A DNA stretch of 64,000 nt, from assembly GCF_001984155.1 (NCBI RefSeq), contig NZ_MTQO01000045.1:62001-126000 (forward strand). Direction: 5' to 3'. Made by a program: the position numbers and the translations under genes. Below, one piece after another: positions 34,164 through 42,132 of the stretch. The notes beneath the pieces were generated by a model, which saw only the letters and a list, made by a program, of their open reading frames with translations, ran no database searches and had not been told where the DNA came from. Each line of letters starts with the position of its first letter. Position 1 is the first letter of the stretch. The stretch comes from Actinosynnema sp. ALI-1.44. GTDB lineage: Bacteria; Actinomycetota; Actinomycetes; Mycobacteriales; Pseudonocardiaceae.

Positions 34164-34934
34164 ATGGCTGTCGTCGACCGACTCGACCTGACACTCCGCC
34201 TGGTGCGCGGCGCGGAACGGATCTCGCTGAACGAATTGGCCGACCGACTCGGCGTGTCACTGATGACCGTGCGGCGTGACCTGGACGAACTCCAAGCACA
34301 GGGTTTGGTCCAGCGGGTCCGCGGCGGCGCGGTCTCACTCGCCGCACCCGCGGAGGAAGCCGGATTCGCTGCGCGCGAGCCTTGGCAAGCCGCGACAAAA
34401 CACCGGATTGGCGCTGCCGCGGTGGGCCTGATCGAACCCGGCCAGACCATCCTGTTGGACGCGGGAACAACCACGGCGGCGCTCGCCAAGAGCCTGGCCG
34501 TTCGTGCTCCGCTGACGGTCGCCGCGCTCAGCCTGCAGGCCGCGCAACGGCTGGCAGACAAGCCAGGTATCCGCTTGTTGGTTGTCGGTGGCGAGTCACG
34601 GCCGGGCGAACGCAGCCTCGTCGGCCACCTGACTCTCCGGATGCTGGAAGAACTGTGGTTCGACACGTTCGTGATGTCGATCGGCGCGGTGCACCGCGAT
34701 CTCGGCTGGTCGGAGTTCTCGATGGAGGACGCGACCGTGAAACAACACGCCCGCTGCCGTGCCTCGAAGACGATCGTAGTCGCCGACTCGACCAAGCTCG
34801 GCGTGCGTGCCTTCGCCCGAGTGGCCGGCCTTGGCGACGTCGACACGTTCGTAACCGACGACCCCGGACCGGGCGGCGCCATGGAGACCCTTACCGATAT
34901 CCGCGACGCCGGTGTGGACGTCGTGCTGGCCTGA
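34164..34934 (+). CDS. DeoR-family transcriptional regulator
   Basis: Regulator of 256 aa. The N-terminal HTH (about 5-60) is ISLNELADRLGVSLMTVRRD. The C-terminal sugar-phosphate-sensing DeoRC domain (about 75-235) has IGAAAVGLIEPGQTILLDAG, then TTTAALAK. DeoR proteins usually repress sugar or nucleoside catabolism and respond to a phosphorylated sugar. A palindrome overlaps its promoter and the next gene encodes a deoxyribosyltransferase-like protein, so control of nucleoside or ribose salvage is plausible. Confidence 0.93.
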   Translation: MAVVDRLDLTLRLVRGAERISLNELADRLGVSLMTVRRDLDELQAQGLVQRVRGGAVSLAAPAEEAGFAAREPWQAATKHRIGAAAVGLIEPGQTILLDAGTTTAALAKSLAVRAPLTVAALSLQAAQRLADKPGIRLLVVGGESRPGERSLVGHLTLRMLEELWFDTFVMSIGAVHRDLGWSEFSMEDATVKQHARCRASKTIVVADSTKLGVRAFARVAGLGDVDTFVTDDPGPGGAMETLTDIRDAGVDVVLA

Positions 34935-34944
34935 AGGAGCGGCA

Positions 34945-35301
34945 ATGTCCCTGATGATTCTGGTCGCTGGACCCTACCGGTCGGGAACCGGCGACGACCC
35001 GGCCAAACTCGCGGCCAACGTCGACGCCATGAACAAGGCAGCCTTGAGCCTGTTCCGCGCAGGACACCTCGCGGTCACCGGTGAGGCGCTGGCGCTGCCA
35101 CTGATCCAACTGGCTGGTTCCACCGAGGTCGGCGACGCGACGTTCGACGAGATCTTTCACCCCATCGCGCGACAACTGCTCTCGCGCTGCGACGCCGTCC
35201 TACGGATAGGCGGACCGTCGGCAGGCGCGGACGAGATGGTCGAACAGGCGCGCGCCGAGGGAAAACGGATCTTCACCAGCCTGGATGACGTGACGGCTTG
35301 A
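34945..35301 (+). CDS. Nucleoside 2-deoxyribosyltransferase-like / DUF4406 protein
   Basis: Protein of 118 aa, starting ILVAGPYRSGTGDDPAKLAA. The AGPY loop, the NVDAMNKAALSLFRAGH helix and the C-terminal CDAVLRIGGPSAGADEMVEQ segment, ending in KRIF, match the nucleoside 2-deoxyribosyltransferase/DUF4406 fold, in which the Tyr and a Glu contact the nucleoside. It follows the DeoR gene by 10 nt, with GGAGCGG before the ATG, so the two are one operon. The enzymatic activity is unproven. Confidence 0.7.
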   Translation: MSLMILVAGPYRSGTGDDPAKLAANVDAMNKAALSLFRAGHLAVTGEALALPLIQLAGSTEVGDATFDEIFHPIARQLLSRCDAVLRIGGPSAGADEMVEQARAEGKRIFTSLDDVTA

Positions 35302-35344
35302 TGTGGCGGGCGGACGCGGCACAGTCGACCACCAGAGCCGTCTC

Positions 35345-35373
35345 TACGTAGCAGATTCCGTAGTGCCACGGAT
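35345..35373 (+). promoter_or_regulatory. Promoter-region element upstream of SnoaL-like gene 1
   Basis: TACGTAGCAG (35345-35354) runs into GATTCCGTAGTGCCACGGAT (35354-35373), 35 bp before the ATG at 35409. The 20-mer matches 17 of 20 bases of the element at 35895-35914 upstream of the methyltransferase gene. TACGTAGCAG recurs upstream of SnoaL-like gene 2. No sigma-factor consensus is recognised with confidence. Confidence 0.5.
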
Positions 35374-35408
35374 ACCCCGAATGGCCGACGCGGAGCAGGA
35401 TTCACATC

Positions 35409-35894
35409 ATGAGCGATCGGTCTGCGCCCAACTCGCGGTACAAGAACCTAGTCCTCGCGCTCAACCACGCCTTCAACACCGGCGATCTGTCGTCCGTCGA
35501 CGACCTGCTCACGCCGGACTTCGCTGAGCGAGACATGCCACCAGGCCCGGAGGGGTACAAAACGGCGGTCCGGCAACTGCGCGCGGCCTTGGCCGAGCCC
35601 AGGTCAGAGGTACTCGGGTTGGTCGCCGAAGGGTCGACTGTGGTGCTGCGGGTCCGGCTGACCGGAGTGCACGTCGGCGAGATCGTCGGGGTGGCGCCGA
35701 CACGACGCCAGGTCGACGTGGAGCAAATCCACTTCTACGAAGGCAGGGACGGCCGCCTGGCGACGCACCACTACATCCGGGACGATTTGGCCCTGCTCGG
35801 ACAACTGGGAGTTCGCTCGGACGTGCAGGCAACCATGTACCTCCGGCCTGGTAACCAAACCAAACACGGCCACATGGCGCGCTACGCCGGTTGA
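35409..35894 (+). CDS. SnoaL-like (NTF2-fold, ester cyclase) protein, paralog 1
   Basis: Protein of 161 aa with the single-domain NTF2 fold of SnoaL-like polyketide cyclases/ester cyclases: helix YKNLVLALNHAFNTGDL, DDLLTPDFAE, the strand pair VLGLVAEGSTVVLRVRLTG and the C-terminal VDVEQIHFYEGRDGRLATHH. It is clearly paralogous to the gene at 49170-49637; both share VLGLVAEG, TGVHVG, GVAPTR, VEQ, YEGRDGRLATH and RDDL. No polyketide synthase is nearby, so a cyclase role is doubtful; small-ligand binding or isomerisation is more general for the fold. The last 25 residues are polar and specific to this copy. Confidence 0.8.
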   Translation: MSDRSAPNSRYKNLVLALNHAFNTGDLSSVDDLLTPDFAERDMPPGPEGYKTAVRQLRAALAEPRSEVLGLVAEGSTVVLRVRLTGVHVGEIVGVAPTRRQVDVEQIHFYEGRDGRLATHHYIRDDLALLGQLGVRSDVQATMYLRPGNQTKHGHMARYAG

Positions 35895-35914
35895 GATTAC
35901 GTACTGGCACGGAT
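35895..35914 (+). promoter_or_regulatory. Repeat of the accessory promoter element, upstream of the methyltransferase
   Basis: GATTACGTACTGGCACGGAT, 17/20 identical to the copy at 35354-35373, immediately after the SnoaL-like gene stop and about 230 bp before the methyltransferase GTG. The shared core is CGTA-x-TG-x-CACGGAT. Confidence 0.45.
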
Positions 35915-36145
35915 GGCGCATTCCGGAAGAAATGGCCACGATTCGGCCATGAGGAAGACGTGGGGACTGATCGGCGCACCAAGCGATCAGGCACCGAAGA
36001 CCGCGCTGGATTCGCCGGCATTCTGCCACCAGAACGCCATACACTTGGCGATGCCGATCGCTCTCACGCTCACACCACCGACCAGCCTGCGTACCAACCC
36101 AGTGGTCACAGTCGACTGTGCACATGAAGCCAGGGTGGCCAACTC

Positions 36146-37117
36146 GTGAGCACGCCGTATCTCAACCTCACCGTCGCGGCAGGAAAGGTCGCTGCCTTCT
36201 CCACCGCAGTCCGGCTGGGCCTTCTTGATCGCATCGACCGCGAACCAGCGAGCCCAGCCGAACTAGCCCGTACCTGCGGCGCCACCGAACGCGGGGTGCG
36301 TGTGGTTCTCGCTGCGCTCGCCGAGGGCGGCTTCGTCGAAGAACTTCAAGATGGCCGCTACCAACCGGTGTTGACAGGGCTCGCTGGACTGCACCCATTG
36401 ATTCCGCTGTGGGATCACCTCCCCGACGCTGTACGAACGGGCGCCCCGGTACACGACCTGAACGCATCGCCGCCAGCCAGCACTCTCTATCCACGCCCGA
36501 CGATGATCCTGGGAGGTCCGTGGGCCAGTGCCGTGCACCAGGTCATCGCGGCGCTACCGGCGGATGCGAAACGTGTCCTGGACATTTCCGCCTGCGATGA
36601 GCCATGGACAATTCCGTACTGCCAACGGCATCCATGGAGCCACGTCACCGCGCTTGACCTTCCGGAGGCCCTGCCCACGATTCGGCGCGCAGTGTCACGC
36701 GCCGGAATACTGGACCAATATGACTTCGTCTCCGGTGACCCGTTCACCACCCCACTCGAATCGGGCCCCTACAACTTGATCATTGTCGCTCATGTGTGCA
36801 GCATGGTCGATCGCGCAGACGGAGCCGCTTTGATCAAACGGCTGGCTTCAACCCTGACCACTGGAGGCGTCCTTGCCATCATCGACATCCTCGCTGACGC
36901 GCCCGGTTCGGCGATGCAGGAACTGTCGCTATACCTGCGGACACGTGCAGGCTCAGTCCACCAGCCAGGCACGTACCGGCGCTGGCTCACCGAAGCGGGC
37001 CTCAGCGAACTCCGCAGCGTAGACCTGTCTGCGCCGCTGGCGATTACGGTGATCACCGGCAGTAAAGACGCTGCCGCCGTATCCGCACGAGGCGAAACAT
37101 CGACCGGGGAGGAGTAG
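36146..37117 (+). CDS. Methyltransferase-fold protein with a degenerate SAM motif
   Basis: Protein of 323 aa laid out like small-molecule O-methyltransferases: an N-terminal winged-helix dimerisation domain (about 15-80; AAFSTAVRLGLLDRI, SPAELARTCGATERGVRVVL) and a C-terminal Rossmann domain (about 125-305; VLDISACDEPWTIPYCQRHP, ALDLPEALPTIRRAV, YNLIIVAHVCSMVD, VLAIIDILAD). Motif I is normally D-x-G/A-x-G-x-G; here the glycines are replaced (DISACDEP), which may stop SAM binding. It starts with GTG at 36146. Substrate unknown. The gene looks somewhat less GC-rich than its neighbours. Confidence 0.75.
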   Translation: MSTPYLNLTVAAGKVAAFSTAVRLGLLDRIDREPASPAELARTCGATERGVRVVLAALAEGGFVEELQDGRYQPVLTGLAGLHPLIPLWDHLPDAVRTGAPVHDLNASPPASTLYPRPTMILGGPWASAVHQVIAALPADAKRVLDISACDEPWTIPYCQRHPWSHVTALDLPEALPTIRRAVSRAGILDQYDFVSGDPFTTPLESGPYNLIIVAHVCSMVDRADGAALIKRLASTLTTGGVLAIIDILADAPGSAMQELSLYLRTRAGSVHQPGTYRRWLTEAGLSELRSVDLSAPLAITVITGSKDAAAVSARGETSTGEE

Positions 37118-37167
37118 CAGCGATGTCGGCGACCGCAAGCCACGAACGCAGACGTGCGGATTCCCAG

Positions 37168-37184
37168 CCGGGAAAGTTTCCCGG
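37168..37184. promoter_or_regulatory. Palindrome beside a -10-like box upstream of the NarL regulator
   Basis: CCGGGAAA-g-TTTCCCGG, perfect 8-bp arms around a single base, followed 4 nt later by TATATAGG (37187 onward). It lies about 125 bp upstream of the regulator ATG at 37311. It is a candidate operator of unknown owner. Confidence 0.5.
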
Positions 37185-37310
37185 TCTATATAGGTGCACG
37201 CTCCCTGTTATCTGGGTGTTCGCGTTCGGGACACTTGACGAATGGAGGCTGTGTCAATCCGCTACACACTCGGAGCTGAGCGGGGTCCCGCCGACAGCGA
37301 CAGAGGCGTC

Positions 37311-37967
37311 ATGACATCGCTGCCGCCGGAGAAAGAGCTGACGGTGGTGCTCGCGGACGACCACCCGGTCGTGCGCAGTGGGCTACGCGCATTGCTGTCC
37401 TCCGTTGCAGGGATAGCGGTGGTCGCGGAGGCGACCAATGGCCGTGAAGCCGTTGACGAGACGGTGAAACACCGGCCGGACGTTCTGCTTGTCGACCTCC
37501 AGATGCCTGACCTGAACGGCATCGCAGCCACCCGCGAAGTCCTGCAGGCCGCCCCTGAAGTGGCGGTACTGGTCCTCACCATGTTCCACGACGACGAGTC
37601 GGTGGTATCGGCGATGCGCGCGGGCGCGAGGGGGTACATCCTCAAAGGCGCGGGCCAAGAGGACATCGTCCGCGCTGTGCGTGGTGTGGCAGCAGGCGAG
37701 GCGATCTTCGGCCAGAACGTCGCGCACAGGGTGCTGGACTTGCTCGCGACTCCGCGAACAGCCGAACCCTTCCCAGACCTGACTGCCCGAGAGCGCGAGG
37801 TCCTCGACCTTGTGGCGGCGGGCCTGGGCAACGCGGTGATCGCACGCCAGCTGCACCTGGCGCCCAAGACCGTGAGCAACCACATCTCAGCGATCTTCGC
37901 CAAGCTGCGAGTTGTGGACCGGGCGGCCGCGATCGTGCGAGCACGGGAAGCAGGTTTGGGACGTTAG
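37311..37967 (+). CDS. NarL/FixJ-family response regulator
   Basis: Regulator of 218 aa. The receiver begins VVLADDHPVVRSGLRALLSS, with the acceptor Asp in VLLVDLQMPDLNG and Lys in GYILKGAGQ. The LuxR HTH (about 155-215) is LTAREREVLDLVAAGLGNAV, then LAPKTVSNHISAIFAKLRVV. No kinase is adjacent. The nearest on the same strand is the large kinase at 40285, 2.3 kb downstream, beyond two minus-strand genes, and this class of kinase normally pairs with such a regulator. The ATG at 37311 is chosen because an earlier one at 37242 adds 23 non-homologous residues. Confidence 0.92.
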   Translation: MTSLPPEKELTVVLADDHPVVRSGLRALLSSVAGIAVVAEATNGREAVDETVKHRPDVLLVDLQMPDLNGIAATREVLQAAPEVAVLVLTMFHDDESVVSAMRAGARGYILKGAGQEDIVRAVRGVAAGEAIFGQNVAHRVLDLLATPRTAEPFPDLTAREREVLDLVAAGLGNAVIARQLHLAPKTVSNHISAIFAKLRVVDRAAAIVRAREAGLGR

Positions 37968-39103
37968 GCGGCCGGTTCCTCATATCGTTCCGCCACCACT
38001 TCTCGTACCTGCTCGGTCGGTGTCACGAAGATCAACCGCTCAGGCTCCGGCTGAGCGACTATCCAGCCCTTCGTACGCTGGTACATCAACTGGTGCCGTT
38101 TGCACAGCAACAGGTAATCGCGGTGTTGCTTCCGCCTGCCGCGGGTCGTTCGTTTCGACTTGTGCAACCGGCACCTGCGGCCTGGAACTCGACATCCCGG
38201 CTGCCGACACGTGCGGTCACGCATCCTGATCCTGTTGGCGAGCCCCTCTGACGCGTACAGGTTTGCTCCCACTTCCAACAGGTGCCCGAAGTCATCGGTG
38301 ACGAGTCGGCGGAGTGCGCCGTCGCGAGCGAGTTCACGGCACTGTTCGGCGGTAATCGGCCCGTATTCGGACAGTTCGCCGGGCGTCTCGTTCAAGCCGA
38401 TCAATGTGCTCAGCGGAACGGTGACGTTGATGATCGCCCGCACCCGCTGCTGGTCATTGCCCAACACGAGATCGACCAGCGCGTCACCCCGGCGCTGGGC
38501 AAGAGTTCTGGTGTCGTCAGGGGTCTTCGCCTGGTGGGCAAGGTGGTTCAGGACGTTGTATGCCGACTCGGCCTCGCCGGCGAGCATCGTCGCGACCAGT
38601 TTCGCCGAGCCGTCCTCAGACTTCCGGGTGACAACGTCCCGCTGTTCCAGTTTCTGTTTTCGTTTCCGCTCAGCCGCTTCCGGGTCGACTTTCATCGCCT
38701 GACGCCGCAGTGCGCGACGATACTCCTGGTAGCTGGCATGCGGGCCTTGAGCGAGCACGGCTTTCTCGACCGCCAGTGCGTCCTCATCGGACAGTTCCTT
38801 GGTGATCTGATACGTCGCCCGCGTGCGGGCCATGTCGATGACGCCTTCCTGCAGCGCGTTGAGCGTTTCAGGTAGTCGCCGGACTATGTGCTCGGCTTCG
38901 AGTATTCGGTTGGTGGCAACCCTTATCGACATGTTCGACGAGGCTGCGATCTCTTCGGAGGCACCATCCGCGAGTTTGACGCCTGGCCGTCCCGGCGGGT
39001 GGTGTTCGGCGAACTTGGCGAGATCACGGAGCCCCTTGGCCTGCCAGTAGGCTTCCCGCTTCATGTCCTCACAGATGGACTCGATGATCGTGGTTTCGTT
39101 CAT
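37964..39103 (-). CDS. DUF222 / 13E12-type HNH protein with altered nuclease motif
   Basis: Protein of 379 aa of the actinobacterial 13E12 repeat family. A helical DUF222 domain (about 40-260; ASSNMSIRVATNRILEAEHI, QEGVIDMARTRATYQITKEL) is followed by a C-terminal HNH region (about 293-347; RDRTCRQPGCRVPGRRC, LLLCKRHQ). The Cys positions of the zinc site are kept, but the catalytic Asp-His that normally follows the third Cys (C-D-x-D-H) reads C-R-L-H-K, and a basic stretch (KSKRTTRGRRKQ) replaces the Pro-Trp-Gly loop. Such proteins are often mobile or multi-copy. It sits between a regulator and its probable kinase. Confidence 0.88.
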   Translation of the reverse strand: MNETTIIESICEDMKREAYWQAKGLRDLAKFAEHHPPGRPGVKLADGASEEIAASSNMSIRVATNRILEAEHIVRRLPETLNALQEGVIDMARTRATYQITKELSDEDALAVEKAVLAQGPHASYQEYRRALRRQAMKVDPEAAERKRKQKLEQRDVVTRKSEDGSAKLVATMLAGEAESAYNVLNHLAHQAKTPDDTRTLAQRRGDALVDLVLGNDQQRVRAIINVTVPLSTLIGLNETPGELSEYGPITAEQCRELARDGALRRLVTDDFGHLLEVGANLYASEGLANRIRMRDRTCRQPGCRVPGRRCRLHKSKRTTRGRRKQHRDYLLLCKRHQLMYQRTKGWIVAQPEPERLIFVTPTEQVREVVAERYEEPAA

Positions 39104-39158
39104 GTCGTCAACCGTAGACCGGGGGTCTGACAGTTTGTGGTTGCTCGGCCGTCGAGTT

Positions 39159-39181
39159 CGTACCGATGGTCCATCGGTACG
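39159..39181. promoter_or_regulatory. Inverted repeat upstream of the HNH gene
   Basis: CGTACCGAT (39159-39167), spacer GGTCC, ATCGGTACG (39173-39181): perfect 9-bp arms, about 56 bp upstream of the HNH protein start (39103). It could be an operator or a short hairpin at the 5' end of its message. Confidence 0.5.
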
Positions 39182-39205
39182 ATGATTCCCTTTTCAGGGC
39201 AGAGA

Positions 39206-39239
39206 AATCACCCCGCCCACGAACGCGGACGGGGTGATT
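39206..39239 (-). terminator. Terminator of the lipoprotein gene
   Basis: AATCACCCCG (39206-39215) and CGGGGTGATT (39230-39239) form a perfect 10-bp stem with a 14-nt loop, about 45 nt beyond the lipoprotein stop codon on the minus strand, followed by TCTCTG. Confidence 0.75.
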
Positions 39240-39285
39240 CCCTGACCGATCACCGGCTGGGGGGACGGCGATCGGCGGTCTGGTG

Positions 39286-40110
39286 TCAGTTTCCCTCGAT
39301 CTGCTCCGCCGCTGGAGCGTCGATCTTGACCGGCGTGCCATACTCGAAGAAGTCCCAGTTCATCGATCCGCCCGCGTCATCTCCGGACATCGCTATCTGG
39401 AAACGCGCGAGTCTGCCTTTGCCATCGACGAACAGCTTGATCGCGCCGGACGCGTCCGCCGGGATCTCCGTGCTGTCCTTCTGGTCCGCAGGGAGCTTGG
39501 CCGGGTCGACGGTGACTTTGTACCGGGTTGTCTGGACGCCTCGGATGGTCTCCGAACCGTCCGGTGTGACGTCCGCGATCTCCTTGATCTTGTCGATGAA
39601 CATCATGGGGTCGCTTCCGGCGCTCTGCCCACCCACCGAGCCCAGTTCGCCCAGTGAAGACTGCAGTTGCTTCAGGTCGGTCTTCGACCACTTCGTCGCC
39701 GGTGCACCCTCGATAGAGGTCTTCGTGTAAATGGTGTTGCCATCGTTAAGGATGGTCATGGTGGTCTTCTTGCCACCCATGTCCATCACAGAGTCGACTT
39801 TGGACCGGTTGTTCTTGAAGTCGATCTCCCCCGTGCTGGTCCAGCCGACCGCACCGGGACCACCGTCGTCCTTGATCTCCATCTTCGACTCGAACTTGCA
39901 GCTGAGCTCGCCTCGCGTAGTCTTGGCGGCCGAGGCGATCAGTGATTTCGGGTCGGCCTTGGAAGGGTTGTCCGGCTTGGGGGCTTCCTGTTGTGTGGCC
40001 GTCCCACCGGACTGTGGTTGGGGGCTGCTGGACACAGCGGACTTCTCGCAGCTCGCCATGGCGAGCACAGACAGCGTGACCGCTGCGATCACACCGACTC
40101 GAGTACGCAT
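39286..40110 (-). CDS. LolA/LprG-fold lipoprotein
   Basis: Lipoprotein of 274 aa. The signal peptide is MRTRVGVIAAVTLSVLAMAS, then Cys in lipobox MASC, followed by a Ser/Gln/Pro-rich linker and a beta-rich domain (about 70-270) patterned like the LolA/LppX/LprG half-barrel: TRGELSCKFESKMEIKDDGG, STGEIDFKNNRSKVDSVMDM, TTRYKVTVDPAKL, AIKLFVDGKGRLARFQIAMS. Mycobacterial LprG and LppX carry lipids across the envelope; a lipid or glycolipid ligand is inferred. The ATG at 40110 is chosen at the signal peptide. It is divergent from the kinase at 40285. Confidence 0.82.
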   Translation of the reverse strand: MRTRVGVIAAVTLSVLAMASCEKSAVSSSPQPQSGGTATQQEAPKPDNPSKADPKSLIASAAKTTRGELSCKFESKMEIKDDGGPGAVGWTSTGEIDFKNNRSKVDSVMDMGGKKTTMTILNDGNTIYTKTSIEGAPATKWSKTDLKQLQSSLGELGSVGGQSAGSDPMMFIDKIKEIADVTPDGSETIRGVQTTRYKVTVDPAKLPADQKDSTEIPADASGAIKLFVDGKGRLARFQIAMSGDDAGGSMNWDFFEYGTPVKIDAPAAEQIEGN

Positions 40111-40284
40111 AGTGCTTGGTCCCTCCGTGCCCTCGGTGCCGGTTCGGTTTCGCCGGCACCGACAACTCTGGAGCGTCATGACACCCAAACGGCAGGGCGT
40201 GGGCCCGGGAAAGGGCGGGAAACTGTCCGGACGAGATCGGGACCTCGATCCCAGGACAAATCAGCCCGTACGAAGGACCATTAC

Positions 40285-42132
40285 GTGGTGCCGCACTCTG
40301 CTCACCGTATGACGGCCAGCCTGGCTTGGGGAACGCTCGCGGTCGCCGCTGTGGCGACGACCGTGGCGGTTGTCCTGGCCGTCGCAGACGGAGTGAGCTG
40401 GCAACCAGTCGTCGGCAGCACGGCTATGAGCATCGCCTTCTCGATAAGCGGCGCGCTCCTGGCCGCACAACGGCCGAAGAACCCGATCGGGTGGTTGTTC
40501 CTGGCAGCCGGTGTGGCCAACGCGGTCACGGCCGTCTCGCTGCCGTTGTGCTACGCCGCCGGGCAGCAAGCGTGGATCCTGTCCGCGGCCTTGGCCCTGC
40601 CACTGGCGCTCCTGCTGTTCCCCACCGGGCGACTACCCGGCCCTTGGTGGGCAGTGCTGGGGTGGGCACTTGCCGCGGCCACGCCGTTTGTCCTGCTCGG
40701 CTTGCCCGCAGCGAGGATTGTGTGGACCGGATTGGCAGCTGCGGTGATTGTCCCGGTTGTCCTGCGTTATATGCGTGGCGACGAGGTGGTGCGACGCCAA
40801 CTGCTGTGGTTGGTGTTGGCGGTGACCGGCAACGCCTTGGCGTTCTTGCCGTGGATCCTGCGGCTGGGTCCTGGTCTGCTGCTGGTGACACTCTCGCTGG
40901 TTCCGGCGGGTATGACGATCGCCATACTGCGATACCGCCTGCTGGACGTCCGGTTGTTGGTCTCCCGCAGTTTGCTGTACTTGCTGTTGGCGGTCGGCGT
41001 GATCGCGATCTACGCCGGTCTGGTTGTTCTGCTTGGCCGGACGCTGGACATCGAGGCTCATTTGGGCATCGCCACACTGGTCGCTGTCGGCGTAGCACTG
41101 CTGTTCAACCAGGCCAGGATCAGGCTCCAACCGATCATCGACCGTGCGCTCTATGGCCATCGCCGTGATCCTGTACGAGCGCTGAGCCACCTTAGTGCGC
41201 GGCTCGACACCGAGATGGACTCGCTGGACGATTTGCTCACCGCGGTCCGCGACGCGTTGCAACTGCCGTATGTCGCGTTCCGGCTGCAAGGCAGAGAAGT
41301 GGCCGCGTCCGGTTCAGCCGCCGGTGTCCTTGAGGTCGTGCCCCTGGCAGCGTCCGGCGCCGCGAGCGGCGAGCTGGTGATCGGAGTGCGTCCCGGTCAG
41401 AACCGTCTCGGCAGTCAGGACATGCACGTCCTCGCGGTGTTGGCGATTCCTCTGGGTGTGGCGTTGCGGGCGACGATGCTGTCCGAGGAGCTCCAACTGT
41501 CGCGGGAACGCATCGTCGCGGCCCGCGAGGAAGAACGACGGCGTCTACGCCGTGACCTGCACGACGGCCTAGGCCCGACGTTGAGTGGAGTCGCCTACGC
41601 GACCGATGCGGCCAGGAACCTGGCGCGATCGGACCCTGACACGGCGGTCGACCTCCTGGTGCGCCTGCGTGGTGACATCGGCGATGCGATCGTCGAGATC
41701 CGACGCCTCGTCGAGGGCCTTCGCCCGCCGGCGTTGGACGAACTCGGCCTTATCGGCGCCCTGCACCGCGAGGCCGAGCGTCTGTCCTATCAGGAAGGCG
41801 GGCATCCGTTGACTGTCAGCGTGGACGCACCGTCGGACATGCCTGAACTCCCGGCCGCGATCGAAGTGGCGGCGTACAGGATCAGCGCGGAGGCCCTGAA
41901 CAACGCGGCGAAACACTCGGGCGCCACCCAAGTCTGCGTGCAGATTACCGTTGGCGACGAGTTGCACATCCAGGTCCGCGATGACGGCAGTCCCGGCCTC
42001 GATGGGTGGTCCCCGGGTGTGGGCATGGCGTCGATGTCCGAGCGTGCTGCCGAAGTCGGTGGGCGCTGTGAGGCCCGTCCAGGACCAGACGGGGGCAGTG
42101 TGGAGGCTGTCCTTCCGCTAAAGCCTTGGTGA
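40285..42132 (+). CDS. Large NarL-type sensor histidine kinase with multi-pass membrane domain
   Basis: Kinase of 615 aa. About eight to ten N-terminal membrane helices (1-300) include the PKNPIGWLFLAAGVANAV signature of this actinobacterial group. A GAF-like region follows (about 320-400), then HisKA_3 with acceptor His in RRRLRRDLHDGLGPTLSGVA (residue about 426), and the ATPase with N-box RISAEALNNAAKHSGAT, G1 VRDDGSPGL and G2 PGVGMASMSERAAEVGG. The start is taken as GTG at 40285, with AAGGA 7 nt upstream; ATG at 40309 is an alternative. Likely partner: the response regulator at 37311. The 3' end overlaps the convergent phosphoesterase gene. Confidence 0.92.
   Translation: MVPHSAHRMTASLAWGTLAVAAVATTVAVVLAVADGVSWQPVVGSTAMSIAFSISGALLAAQRPKNPIGWLFLAAGVANAVTAVSLPLCYAAGQQAWILSAALALPLALLLFPTGRLPGPWWAVLGWALAAATPFVLLGLPAARIVWTGLAAAVIVPVVLRYMRGDEVVRRQLLWLVLAVTGNALAFLPWILRLGPGLLLVTLSLVPAGMTIAILRYRLLDVRLLVSRSLLYLLLAVGVIAIYAGLVVLLGRTLDIEAHLGIATLVAVGVALLFNQARIRLQPIIDRALYGHRRDPVRALSHLSARLDTEMDSLDDLLTAVRDALQLPYVAFRLQGREVAASGSAAGVLEVVPLAASGAASGELVIGVRPGQNRLGSQDMHVLAVLAIPLGVALRATMLSEELQLSRERIVAAREEERRRLRRDLHDGLGPTLSGVAYATDAARNLARSDPDTAVDLLVRLRGDIGDAIVEIRRLVEGLRPPALDELGLIGALHREAERLSYQEGGHPLTVSVDAPSDMPELPAAIEVAAYRISAEALNNAAKHSGATQVCVQITVGDELHIQVRDDGSPGLDGWSPGVGMASMSERAAEVGGRCEARPGPDGGSVEAVLPLKPW

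Noticed and set aside
35409-37117. SnoaL-like cyclase plus methyltransferase read as part of a polyketide cluster
   Set aside because: No polyketide synthase, acyl carrier protein, P450 or glycosyltransferase is present in the window, and SnoaL-like proteins are widespread outside such clusters.
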